Source: CBDVBE01 sp964543525 (GTDB lineage Bacteria > Fibrobacterota > Chitinivibrionia > Chitinivibrionales > JANQEN01). From it: 64,000 bases of DNA. Position numbers and translations under genes: made by a program. The notes below the pieces were generated by a model. It was not told where the DNA came from. It was given only the letters and a program-made list of their open reading frames with translations, and searched no databases. Positions 8,395 through 18,322 of this stretch are shown piece after piece. Position 1 is the first letter of the stretch; each line of letters begins with the position of its first letter. The stretch spans positions 1 to 64,000 of the forward strand of contig CAZIYW010000010.1 of the NCBI GenBank assembly GCA_964543525.1, given 5' to 3'.

Positions 8395-11300
8395 TCATCG
8401 GCCAACTGCCAAAGTGCCTGTGACTTTTCGTTTATCTCTGCCGAATTCTATATAGAGAATGGAGCGGTAGATTCCAGGGCGCGCCATCATGCCACGATCC
8501 GTTACCATTGGTCATATAGAAAGCACCCGTATGGTCGGCAAAATGCTGGATACCGGTGAACATATCCGGCTAATATTCAAAGCCGCTTGCAGTTTTATGC
8601 CATACGTTGAAAATAGCGGCAGGTGAAATACCGGCGTACATGAATGAAGAACCGTCGGTGTTGACAATTGATTCACTCAGGGCGATGGAAACTCTGTCCT
8701 TTGAAGGGTCGCCTGAGCTGCTTGCGGTTTTCAGCACCTTCCAGACCACGGCCGGTGCACCGTCAGCACAGAGCTGGCCGCTGACAGCGGCAATATCCGG
8801 TATACCGGTAATCGTCACGTATGGCAGCCAATCGGTCTGGGGAACATCACCGCTGTTATACTCCGCGAAATAGGCCATAAACACGCTGTCCGGTCCGGCA
8901 GTGTCACAGGCCTGAACCAGGCTGTCAATATAGATATCAACCGTATCGCCGTTGTAAAGGCGTACCACTGTAGTAAGAGTATCACCTGCAATACTGAGAC
9001 TGTCCGGGGTGAGCAGCTCGAATTCCACCCGCATGGGGCCGCCCGGTATAAATCTGACCAGTGCGGTATCCGGAACAGTCACGGAATCCTCGCCGAAAGT
9101 TACCAGTATCCTGCCCGTAGCCGTATCTACCGGCGAAAGGGTGTATTTATGCGCTGATGCCGGCGGCGCCGCAATAATATATTCGAGTGATTTGTCAACG
9201 AGCTCCCATTTGGCGGAAACCTCTTCCCAAACGGGAGTCATACCGTCGTCACGGTGACCGAATACATACAGAATGGAATCCTTGTTGGTATTCATGGTCA
9301 ACGAATCAATAGGATAGGAAATGGAATTATGTGCCACAATCTGCAGGGAGCCGTACCAGTAGCTCATGACCACCACAACAGTGGAATCACTCGGGTCGGA
9401 GAGACCGAGGTTGGTATCGGTGCCCGAGACAATGACCGTACAGTTTACGGACCCTTTGGTAATAGTACCTTCGCCGAGGTCCGGTTTACTTGATGCAACC
9501 GTTGCTATGGTATTGATAGCCGGCGCCCAGGTGGTTACTCTGGATGTGGCTGCCCAGTTGCCGAGTGAATCGCGGACAACGGCATACACCTCTTCCGACG
9601 GTTTACTGGTGGAGAGTCTTACGGTATCCGCCGGATTGGAGGTATTGGGGCTGACATGCCGGTCGTAATCAGTCTCGAGCCACAGGCGATAGGGAACTCC
9701 CGGCTTGATAATCAGGGTAATCTCGCCGCTGAACTCTTTGCCGTTCTCACTGAAGGTGGCGATTATTTTTACCGTTTGATGTGCCTTGACCGGCAGGAAA
9801 GAGGCCGCGTAGCCGGAATCAACAGCCAGGGAACCGCTATTGCTTCCGGCGATTTCCTGTATCTCCCGGGAAATGGGCGCATCGTCGGTCAGGTACTGGG
9901 TCAGGCAGGTATCGTACCGGTCGAATATCTTTGCCACCAGCGGATTTACCGTTGCCACCAGTGGTGCGGTAAGCGGATCACCGTCGATATCGTTGTCGTT
10001 TGACAGGATACCGGGAGCCGCTACAGTCAGGGTGACATCTTCGTTGGTCGAGTAGCTGTCATTATTCGCCAGGGGCGGGTCGTTATCGACACCGACGATA
10101 ATAGTCACGGTAGCGACATTGGAATAAAATTCTCCGTCGTATGCTTTATAAGTAAATTGTACGGTACCGTTAAAGTTCTGCGGCGGAACATAGGTAAACG
10201 AACCGTCACTGTTGAAGTTTAAAACACCGGTAGCAACATCGATTACAAGCTCTGCGGTGAGTACTGCATTGGGATTGGGATCAACATCGTTGGCAAGCAC
10301 ATCGGGTTTACCGGGCCCGGGAACAATCAGGGTAACATCCTCGGGGGCGGTATAGACATCGTTGTTGGCGGTAGGCCCTTCATTGAGCACCTTGACAACG
10401 CAGGTATCAATATGGCTCAGACCGCTTGAATCGAGATCCTGCGCAGAGACAGTGCCGAAGCCTGAGGGGCCGTGTTTGGTAATAACCCCTTCACCGATTG
10501 ATGCCGTGCCGACCGTTGCAGAAGCCAGTACTGTACCGGAAAGAATCTGCCAGCCCGTGTTTTGAGAAAAATTCGAGAAGTTGCCACACTGGTCCCGGAG
10601 AATCGCATAGGCATTGTCACTTGAGACATCGGCGGCGATTACCAGGGTGTCCATAGGCTGGTCATTCTGTTTCTTGGCAAGTGAAGTGGTATCCGCATCC
10701 GCATCGATAACCAGATGATCCGGCGGTCCTGCGGTGATGAATACCGTTGCCGTAGCCGTGGTAATCTCGTTGGTAATCGGATCTTCATACGATGCGGTAA
10801 TGGTGAATGTTTCGAATGCTTCGGTCGAGGTAAATATTGTCTGTGAACCCAGGGCGGCGCTGAGCGAGGAGTTCGCCGGATTCGATGACGGGTTGTCGCT
10901 GACAAAGCTCCAGGTGATAAAGTCCGAAAGTATCGAATCGGGAAGATGGTGTGTTATACCGTCCGCACCGGTTGAGTCATACCATACGGTACCGAGATAC
11001 ATAATGGAATCGCCTGCCGGAATAGTTGCTGCCGGCGGGATTGCCTCGATAGTAACTTCGGTGCAGATATTGGTACTTATCAGATTTGTGGTAATCCAGA
11101 TTTTGGAACTCTTTGTGTGCCGCTCGGCATAGAAAAAATCAAAGTCATACGTCTGACCAGGAGTAAGTCCCGGAGTATCGGCGGTGAATGAGCCTACTGC
11201 AGCCTGGTTCTGGTGAATACCGCCGAGATCCATCTCCAGGTGTCCGCCGATAAAGGCCAAGGCATCGTCATCACCCTGAAAGTAGAAGGTGAGGCCGGGT

Positions 11301-11853
11301 TTATGCCTGAAAGTAGTGTGCATCTCCATGGCAAAGCCGTAATTGTGCGTACGTCCCTCTTCGCCATAGCCTCTGCCGTCCAGAGGGAAATAATTGTCAC
11401 TCTTGTATTCATACAGACAGGAGCCGAGATGAATAAATGCCAGAGAGTCATATATGACAATATTGCTCATGTCACAGGTCGAGTCGTATCCGACACCGAC
11501 ATACTCGTTGGGGTAATGACGGGCAACCACACCGCTGGTATACTGATGGGTAACAAAATTAAATTATAGACTGCAGCCTGTCCGATTCCACTGGGCCAGT
11601 ACTACTCTTCCACATGATCGTTACAGCCGTAATCTTTCAGAAGCAGAGGTTTTCCCAGTGATGAAAGGGTATCATGTATCATTCCTTCATGAGCGCCGAG
11701 GCATGCTTCAAAATCGGGATTCTGCGCATGGGGGTGCGTCTGGTAGTCGTAGAAGGTCACCGGCATCCACAGGGTATCGGGATACTGGGCTAACGTGTGG
11801 GTAATAAGGGCAGTAAGAAATACGACAGGTCCGCCGGTTATTTTCCTACTCAT
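8395..11853 (-). pseudogene. Broken paralogue of the giant fibro-slime protein
   Basis: A second, shortened copy of the 2502-residue protein. Its N-terminus (signal peptide, then DTLWMPVTFYDYQ) is open from 11853 to an in-frame TAG at about 11602. A frameshift follows, and the fibro-slime core resumes in another frame (open from 11530 back to 8570, 986 codons). Another in-frame TAG at 8570 interrupts it, but the old C-terminus can still be read past it in a shifted frame, ending in RKVTGTLAVGR with a TGA at 8395-8397, exactly as in the intact gene. Compared with that gene, three internal segments are missing: repeats 3-7 with the chitobiase-like modules (junction near 9931-9961), an Ig-like block (junction 8943-8954), and most of the region before the C-terminal module (junction near 8505). 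With two stops and a frameshift it is almost certainly not expressed as one protein. Confidence 0.85.
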
Positions 11854-12769
11854 GTTTGTTCTCCCTTTAAAATACGAGATTTGGTTAAGCGATTAAATTA
11901 TTCGGCACATTTGTTTTGCTGAACAATATATTATTATAGTAGTTACGAAAAAAAAGCGGAAAAGTGATTTCCGTTCTTGAAGTTAGTTATTCACAAAGGT
12001 TGTGTCGGGCCGGCAATTTCTGCGATTGTTGAATGTGAAAATGAAAAAATTATACACATCATGCCGGCGCGGTAAAATGCTCACTTGCAGATGAAGCGCT
12101 GTTAACTTTAGCTCATCGCTCATCTCGATACTTCTCTCTGTGCAACTCGATGAACCATGAGGCAAAACAACAGCATTACAAATCTCCCGATGGGGATTAT
12201 TATATAGTATAGTATCAACTCCACAAATAGTATATCTTCTCAGTGGACATAATGGGGTGGGCACATTCCCGACAGGTAAAACTCTTTCATAGATTAATTG
12301 CTTCTGGATATCGATCTTCAAATTTATTTTATAAAATGTACTCAATCTATTTTTGTACGACGCTCAGTTATTTCAACATGTTTCTTTCCACCAGGAGGTT
12401 CAACCTCCATGAATATTTCAGCAGCTCCATTACGGACACAAGCTCAGATTATATTATCTCGACATGCTGGAGAATCAACTGTGTGATGTGTCACGTCAGG
12501 TTGACCGGTGGTTGAAAAAGTATGAGGTTAATTACAAAATGCTGCAATACAGCGTGAGCGATTATCGGTTCAGGAAACAGGATATATCAATAGGTATCAG
12601 GGAATTCTGGAAGGAGTATGCTATTATTTGTTTTTATTAACGATTGAAAGACAGTTCGCATTCTCCTCCGTACTCGGATTTCTTTATACAGGTTAATTTC
12701 CGGGGACGAGAGGGAGGAAGAAAAGAGGATGGATAAAATCGTCTATATTTGACAAGAATAAATTATTTC
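11854..12769. other. Long intergenic / decayed region
   Basis: About 0.9 kb without a convincing intact gene. The right end is the upstream region of the decayed paralogue, including TAAGCGATTAAATTAT at 11886-11901. Short open frames at 11983-12345 (-) and 12243-12515 (+) show no recognisable family and overlap one another. A possible gene fragment at 12413-12640 is listed separately. This looks like a graveyard between the surface-protein pair and the housekeeping genes. Confidence 0.5.
12413..12640 (+). pseudogene. Possible C-terminal fragment of an unknown protein
   Basis: A frame with no start near its beginning is open for 75 codons to a TAA at 12638-12640. Its translation has protein-like composition (LENQLCDVSRQVDRWLKKYE, then a basic and aromatic stretch ending REFWKEYAII), unlike the overlapping frames. 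An ATG is present inside at about codon 18. I do not recognise the family. It may be the tail of a decayed gene or chance. Confidence 0.25.
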
Positions 12770-13936
12770 TTACATTAAATGCCTCAGGGCCCATACCAGT
12801 TTAGGAAATTTGCCGAGGGAGAGGGTAAATATCTTTGACATGGTCAACTGGTCCTGAGGAATGCAGGACAGGGCGGCAGCGCCGTTGTTATAGTCTTTAT
12901 CTGGAACCTTAAGAAGAGATTTTTTGACCTTTGCAAGCTTGAGGTGCCTGCTGCCCAGTTTTTTATGCCATGCTCTTTCATAGGAATCGCAAATCCGTTT
13001 CATCTCTTTTTTAGTGGTGGCGCCGAGCATTTGCAGGGCAAATTGCGCAGCAAGCGTTCCCGATTTCATCGCTTCTGAGATACCGGCCCGGGAAATGGGA
13101 TTCACCGTACTGATAGCATCACCCGCTTTAATGAGGCCAATCGTTGCAATAGGCATTCGTTTGACATAACAGGGTATCACACCGGCACATTTGCGTATTA
13201 TTTTACCGCCCGGATAAAACTTTTTAATAAATGAGTCCAGCAGTTTTCGAATGTTATATTGTGACCGGAAAGTGTTGCCAAGCACAATACCGATATTCAT
13301 ACTCTGCTCGTTGCGTGGAAAGGACCAGGCATACCCGCCCGGTGCGAGTTCCTCACCCACATACAGGTGCACCGTATCGGTGGTGGTTTTAATCCCGTCT
13401 ACATGGGCGAAGTAGGCCACTTCAAGATCGAGCGGGGTGGTATTAATGTACTCGTTTTTTCCAAAGGTCGACAGTGGCCCGGAGCAGTCAATGACTACTT
13501 CAGCTCTGACCCTGATCGTATTATCCAGGACAAGGGTCCGCTTGCCGTCAGATTCCGGTCCTGAAACTGAGATGACTGAGCGCTGAAACAAACCGTCAGC
13601 ACCCATCTCAAGACAGGCATCGGCAAGGTCATGCTGCATGAGAGCCCGGTTAATAATGTATCCCTTATTGCTGTCGGTGTAAGTTATCGTGGTATTATCG
13701 GGAGAGTGAAGGGTTAAATGGCTGACAATGGAACGTATCCAGGTGGGTTTCGGCTCCAGTACTTCATGAAAACCGGGTTTACCGACGCCTTCAGCACAGG
13801 GTATCCGCTTATCCACGTCGGTACTTTTTTCAATAAGGACCAGTGTCGGTGGATTCTCATGAAGCAGCAGTTTTCGGGCGGCACATAGTCCTGCCGGCCC
13901 TGCTCCAATAATTGCTATATCATATGTATCGGCCAT
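12770..13936 (-). CDS. FAD-dependent geranylgeranyl reductase family oxidoreductase
   Basis: A 388-residue flavoprotein. The N-terminal Rossmann motif GAGPAGLCAARKL (about residues 11-23) binds the FAD ADP moiety. An acidic residue at the end of the second strand (LIEKS) and a PCAEGVG motif follow, the latter typical of the geranylgeranyl reductase/digeranylgeranylglycerophospholipid reductase family. A GDA..TVNPISRAGISEAM stretch at about 267-290 matches the second FAD-contacting motif. Length is normal for the family. The substrate is unknown: in bacteria these enzymes reduce isoprenoid chains of quinones or other lipids, or act on other polycyclic substrates. It is monocistronic and divergent from lysS. 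Confidence 0.8.
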   Translation of the reverse strand: MADTYDIAIIGAGPAGLCAARKLLLHENPPTLVLIEKSTDVDKRIPCAEGVGKPGFHEVLEPKPTWIRSIVSHLTLHSPDNTTITYTDSNKGYIINRALMQHDLADACLEMGADGLFQRSVISVSGPESDGKRTLVLDNTIRVRAEVVIDCSGPLSTFGKNEYINTTPLDLEVAYFAHVDGIKTTTDTVHLYVGEELAPGGYAWSFPRNEQSMNIGIVLGNTFRSQYNIRKLLDSFIKKFYPGGKIIRKCAGVIPCYVKRMPIATIGLIKAGDAISTVNPISRAGISEAMKSGTLAAQFALQMLGATTKKEMKRICDSYERAWHKKLGSRHLKLAKVKKSLLKVPDKDYNNGAAALSCIPQDQLTMSKIFTLSLGKFPKLVWALRHLM

Positions 13937-14276
13937 AGTATAAAAGATATATTAAAAGCCTGTTTCTGTGGGGTAAATAAAGGTCAAAATCAATGCATAT
14001 CCCGGTGAATATTTAACAATTTGTAAGATGCAGGTTAATGTATTTGTTAGTATACAGTACATTAAAAATGAAAAAAATTAAATTCCAGTTATCTGTTTCA
14101 TATGAAAAAATGCGCTAAAGTACAGAGTGAAAAGAGACAATACACATCTATCGAATATGGCTTGCGATTATTTACCCAGCCGGTTTTCATTCACCACAAG
14201 GTATATTTATATGACTATTTCCTTATTATCCATGTGGTTATAATTATTCATATTAAAAAAGTCATGAGGTAGCAGG
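13937..14276. other. Divergent intergenic region before lysS
   Basis: This 340-base A/T-rich gap separates the flavoprotein gene from lysS. It must hold promoters for both directions, but I see no clear -35/-10 pair, riboswitch or T-box. GAGGT at about 14265-14270 serves as ribosome-binding site for lysS. Confidence 0.4.
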
Positions 14277-15752
14277 TTGGATACGGCTGAAAGTTTGAAT
14301 GATCAGATGAAGGTTCGGCGGGAGAAGATTGAACTGATCCGTGAAACCGGCGAGCATCCCTATGCTGAGCGGTTTGAGACAAATTACTCTCTGGCTGAGG
14401 CGGTAAAACTTGATGATGGTGTTGCCGACGTAAAAGTTGCCGGAAGAATCATTGCACTGCGCTATTTCGGCAAGCTTGCATTCGGGCATATTTTTGGTTT
14501 TACCGGGAAGCTGCAGTTTGCTTTACAGAAAACCAGGCTCGGTGAGCGGTTTAGTTATTTTAAGAAGGTGGTTGACATTGGTGATTTTATCGGCATAGAG
14601 GGGGAGATGATTACCACGAAAACCGGGGAAAAAACAATAGACGCCTACCAGTGGACCTTCCTTTCAAAAACAGTACGCCCCTTACCGGAGAAATTCCACG
14701 GTATTACCGATCCGGAGCTGCGGCTTCGGCGCAGATACCTCGATCTCATTATGTCGCCCGAGATTATGGCGCGGTTTAAAAAACGGACAAAGATAATAAA
14801 GACAATCCGGGATTTCCTTGATGAGAATGATTTTACAGAGATTGACACACCGGTGTTATGTAATAAGGCGAGCGGTGCGCTTGCCCGTCCCTTTGTGACC
14901 CACAATAATGCGCTGGATATTGATGTGTATATGCGAATTGCACCTGAAACCTACCTGAAACGGGCGGTAGCGGGAGGATTCGAGCGGGTCTATGAGTTCG
15001 CCCGTTCTTTTCGTAATGAAGGTGTCGACGCTTCACATCTGCCGGATTTTACCATGCTGGAGTATTACTGTGCGTACTGGAACTATGTTGACAATATGAA
15101 TTTTACTGAAAAACTGATGAAGCATGTCCTTCTTTCAGTAAATGGGAATTTACAAATTACCTATGACGGCAAAGAGATATCATTTGAGGGCTCCTGGCCG
15201 CGGGTTTCCTTCAGAGACCTCATTTTAAAAGATTGTGCTGTTGATATTGACCGATTTAAAGACAGGGAGAGTCTCCTGGACGAGATTACAAAAAACGGAA
15301 TAACATTCGAGGATGATGTTGATGTTGATAAAGCGGGACGCGGAACACTTATTGATTTATTGTATAAAAAAGTCTCCCGGCCGAAAATTGTCAATCCGGT
15401 ATTTCTTATTCACCACCCGATAGATTTGTCGCCGCTGGCACGGAAAAATGATACGGATGAAAATATTGTCGATCGGTTTCAACTGGTGGTGAACGGCTGG
15501 GAAGTAGTTAATGCCTACTCCGAGCTTGTCGACCCCATCGAGCAGGCGGAACGATTCAAACAGCAGGCCGAAGCCCGTGTGTACGGCGATACCGAGGCGA
15601 TGGAAGTCGATCAGGATTTCCTGCTGTGTATGGAGTATGGTATGCCGCCCATGTCCGGATGGGGTATGGGAATAGATCGGCTGGTGGCATTGTTGACTGA
15701 TGCAAGAACCCTGCGGGATGTGGTGTTGTTCCCGCTGCTGCGACCGGAATAA
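14277..15752 (+). CDS. lysS: Lysine--tRNA ligase (class II)
   Basis: A 491-residue class II lysyl-tRNA synthetase that charges tRNA-Lys in the cytoplasm. The N-terminal OB-fold anticodon-binding domain (about 50-150) is followed by the catalytic core. Visible motifs are KASGALARPFVTHNNALD, the RIAPETYLKR substrate loop, motif 2 (RSFRNEGVDASHLPDFTMLE) and motif 3 (GMGIDRLVALLTD near the end). The TTG at 14277 is chosen as start because a GAGGTAG-type ribosome-binding site lies just before it and no ATG fits. The third residue of HLPDFT differs from the usual HNPEFT, a mild variation. Confidence 0.95.
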   Translation: MDTAESLNDQMKVRREKIELIRETGEHPYAERFETNYSLAEAVKLDDGVADVKVAGRIIALRYFGKLAFGHIFGFTGKLQFALQKTRLGERFSYFKKVVDIGDFIGIEGEMITTKTGEKTIDAYQWTFLSKTVRPLPEKFHGITDPELRLRRRYLDLIMSPEIMARFKKRTKIIKTIRDFLDENDFTEIDTPVLCNKASGALARPFVTHNNALDIDVYMRIAPETYLKRAVAGGFERVYEFARSFRNEGVDASHLPDFTMLEYYCAYWNYVDNMNFTEKLMKHVLLSVNGNLQITYDGKEISFEGSWPRVSFRDLILKDCAVDIDRFKDRESLLDEITKNGITFEDDVDVDKAGRGTLIDLLYKKVSRPKIVNPVFLIHHPIDLSPLARKNDTDENIVDRFQLVVNGWEVVNAYSELVDPIEQAERFKQQAEARVYGDTEAMEVDQDFLLCMEYGMPPMSGWGMGIDRLVALLTDARTLRDVVLFPLLRPE

Positions 15753-15825
15753 CATACCGGTAGGTACTATGATATCTCACTGCATATCAAAACGTTATTA
15801 AGACACGAGGAAAAACGAGACACGT

Positions 15826-17058
15826 ATGGAATGGTTCATTGCTCTGAGATACCTTCGCGGTAAACGTAAATACGGATCAAATACAGTGGTTGCGCTTTTT
15901 TCGGCAATTGGCGTCTTTCTTGGATCATGGGTGCTGGTGGTAGCCCTCTCCATTGCCAATGGGTTTGAAAAAGAGGTGCGTGACCGCATTGTCGGTACCC
16001 TTGCCCATGCGAAAATCATGCAGTATCACAGCAGGCCTTTTAACGACTATGATTCAATCAGGACCGAGATCCTGAAACATCCCGAGGTGATCGGCGCGGC
16101 ACCGTTTATTATGGGAAAGGGTGGAGTCGAATGTGACCGGGTACAGGAGGCTGCTATGATCATCGGTATCGATGATTCCCTGGAGCGTACGGTCACCGAT
16201 ATCGATAAGGCGGTAAAATTTGGCACCTTTGAACTTGACTCCATTTTCTCAAAGCGGGATCGAAAACTGCCGGGCATTCTTCTGGGAATAGGTATGGCTG
16301 ATAAAATGGGGGTCAGACCGGGAAACGAAATACTCCTGATGAGTCTTGTCTTAATTGAAGGCGAGCTGGATCCGGTACCGAAAATGATGCGGTTTGTCGT
16401 CACCGGAGTCTTTGAAACCGGCATGTATGAGTATGATCTCAATCTTGTTTATATCTCTCTGGAGTCGGCACAGAACCTCTTTCAGATGACCGGTGTGGAG
16501 GGAATACAGATAAGAACCACCCATCTGTTTCAGGCAAAGCGTATATCGCAGGAGGTTAAGGATAATCTGGGTGGGTATCCGTTTAAAGCTGTTGACTGGC
16601 AGAGTCAGAATAAATCCCTTTTTCAGTGGATGAAACTGGAGAAGCTTATCATTTTTATTGTTATTTCCCTTATTATGGTGGTTGCGTCTTTTAATATCAT
16701 CTCATCACTCATCAGAATAATAATAGAGAAACGTCGTGAAATCGGTATATTGATGAGCATGGGAGTAAATTCGGGAAAGATACTGAAAATTTTTATGCTG
16801 TATGGTTCCATTATAGGGCTGGTAGGTTCAACTATCGGTACCGGTCTTGGCATAATATTGTGTTATATACAATTCCGGTGGAGTTTGATACCTCTTCCCG
16901 GAGACATTTATTTTATTAACAGATTGCCGGTGCTTTTGCGTGCTGCAGATATAATTGCGGTGTATGCGGTCGCAAATATAATCTGTTTTATGGCAGCCAT
17001 ATATCCTGCATGGCGGGCATCACGGACGCCGCCTGCAGATTCAATCAGATACGAGTGA
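15826..17058 (+). CDS. Lipoprotein-releasing ABC transporter permease (LolC/LolE family)
   Basis: A 410-residue inner-membrane permease of the LolC/E (MacB/FtsX) family. One transmembrane helix near the N-terminus (about 22-45), a large periplasmic domain (about 50-270), and three C-terminal helices (about 275-300, 320-345 and 375-395) give the standard topology. The N-terminal IALRYLRGKRKYG motif and the C-terminal PAWRASRTPPADSIRYE motif are typical of LolC/E. With the LolD ATPase encoded 6 bases downstream it would extract outer-membrane lipoproteins from the inner membrane. Only one permease gene is present here, so a homodimer (LolF-like) or a partner elsewhere is likely. Confidence 0.9.
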   Translation: MEWFIALRYLRGKRKYGSNTVVALFSAIGVFLGSWVLVVALSIANGFEKEVRDRIVGTLAHAKIMQYHSRPFNDYDSIRTEILKHPEVIGAAPFIMGKGGVECDRVQEAAMIIGIDDSLERTVTDIDKAVKFGTFELDSIFSKRDRKLPGILLGIGMADKMGVRPGNEILLMSLVLIEGELDPVPKMMRFVVTGVFETGMYEYDLNLVYISLESAQNLFQMTGVEGIQIRTTHLFQAKRISQEVKDNLGGYPFKAVDWQSQNKSLFQWMKLEKLIIFIVISLIMVVASFNIISSLIRIIIEKRREIGILMSMGVNSGKILKIFMLYGSIIGLVGSTIGTGLGIILCYIQFRWSLIPLPGDIYFINRLPVLLRAADIIAVYAVANIICFMAAIYPAWRASRTPPADSIRYE

Positions 17059-17064
17059 GATACT

Positions 17065-17736
17065 ATGGTGAAGGTAACTAATCTGACTAAAACATACATT
17101 GATGATGCCGGTCCCTTTGACGTTCTTAAAGAGACGTCATTTTCCATAAAAAAGGGAGAGATGGTCGCCTTAATCGGTCAGAGCGGCGCGGGGAAAACAA
17201 CACTGCTTCAGATCCTAGGCGGTATAGATGCATACACCTCTGGCTCCGTGAAAATTGACGGAGAGGAAATCGGTGCGATGAAGCCGAAAGTACTTGCACG
17301 GTTTCGGGGAGAACGGATTGGTTTCGTATTTCAATTTCATCACCTGCTGCCCGATTTTACCGCCCTGGAAAATACCGTCATTCCGGGGATGATTCTTGGT
17401 GAATCAAGTGCCCAATGTGAAAAGCGGGCAAAAGAATTGCTTTCGCTTATGGGACTTGAGAAGCGATTTTCTCATTTCCCTTCCGAATTGTCGGGCGGTG
17501 AACGACAGCGGGTTGCACTGGCTAGGGCGCTCTTTAATAAACCGGCGCTTATTCTGGCAGATGAACCGACAGGGAACCTTGACACGAAAAACAGCGACCA
17601 TTTAATGGATCTCATTCGGAAAACGAATAAGGAACTTAAGCAGACATTTCTGATTGCCACTCATAATGAGCATCTTTCCGACACAATGGAGCGGACGATT
17701 TTTATAGAAGATGGCAAAATTATCAATAAGAAATAA
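17065..17736 (+). CDS. lolD: Lipoprotein-releasing ABC transporter ATP-binding protein
   Basis: A 223-residue ABC ATPase. Walker A is GQSGAGKTT (about 39-47), the Q-loop is FVFQFHHLLPDFTALEN, the signature is LSGGERQRVALARAL (about 142-156), Walker B is LILADEPTGNLD, and the switch His is in IATHNEH. The FQFHHLLPDFTALEN stretch closely matches LolD. It powers the LolC/E-type permease encoded immediately upstream and they form one operon. Confidence 0.93.
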   Translation: MVKVTNLTKTYIDDAGPFDVLKETSFSIKKGEMVALIGQSGAGKTTLLQILGGIDAYTSGSVKIDGEEIGAMKPKVLARFRGERIGFVFQFHHLLPDFTALENTVIPGMILGESSAQCEKRAKELLSLMGLEKRFSHFPSELSGGERQRVALARALFNKPALILADEPTGNLDTKNSDHLMDLIRKTNKELKQTFLIATHNEHLSDTMERTIFIEDGKIINKK

Positions 17737-17791
17737 TTATATAACGTAATAAATTCAGAATAATTGGTACATTAAGCAGAAGGTTGCAATC

Positions 17792-18319
17792 ATGGATATG
17801 AAACTGTGTGATGAGTGTAAAACGAACCAGGCTAATATTCATCTGACACAAATCGTTAATAATGAAGTAACGGTGTATCATCTCTGTGAGGAATGCGCAA
17901 AGAAAAAAGGTATTTCGATTGTCATCGACGAAAGCAAAGTGGCATTGGGGCACGATGCTGAAAAAGAGACTGATGATGCGCTTTCTCCGCAGTCCAAAGA
18001 GCAGAAGCTGACGTGCTCAAAGTGTGGGACAACGTTCGATGATTTTAAAGAAAAGGGTTGGCTTGGTTGCCAGTATTGTTATACGGCCTTTGAAAAGGAA
18101 ATAGACAGGTTGCTTGTCCAGGTGCATGGTACCAATCAACATAAAGGAAAAAAGTATCGGATCGCACCATCCACCGTGCACGATACCGATGACCTGTTTT
18201 TTCTGCGAAAGGAACTTGATAACGCGATACGAAATGAAAAGTTTGAGCTGGCGGCAGCTATCCGCGATAAAATAAACAGCGTTTCTTCAGATGAATCACC
18301 TGAGAAGGGGCAGGAATAG
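17792..18319 (+). CDS. mcsA: Protein-arginine kinase activator (McsA-like)
   Basis: A 175-residue protein with two N-terminal CxxC pairs (CDEC at about 6-9 and CEEC at about 32-35), a second zinc-finger set (CSKC and CQYC at about 75-95), and a C-terminal UVR motif (DLFFLRKELDNAIRNEKFEL, about 133-165). This is the McsA layout. McsA activates the McsB protein-arginine kinase and acts as an adaptor for ClpC. It lies 3 bases upstream of mcsB. The usual first gene of the Firmicutes operon, ctsR, is absent. Confidence 0.9.
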   Translation: MDMKLCDECKTNQANIHLTQIVNNEVTVYHLCEECAKKKGISIVIDESKVALGHDAEKETDDALSPQSKEQKLTCSKCGTTFDDFKEKGWLGCQYCYTAFEKEIDRLLVQVHGTNQHKGKKYRIAPSTVHDTDDLFFLRKELDNAIRNEKFELAAAIRDKINSVSSDESPEKGQE

Positions 18320-18322
18320 GGA

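Noticed and set aside
11983..12345. A 120-codon minus-strand frame in the decayed region
   Set aside because: There is no recognisable family, no ribosome-binding site, and it competes with an overlapping plus-strand frame; it may be chance.
12243..12515. A 90-codon plus-strand frame in the decayed region
   Set aside because: Its composition is irregular and it overlaps a more protein-like frame at 12413-12640.
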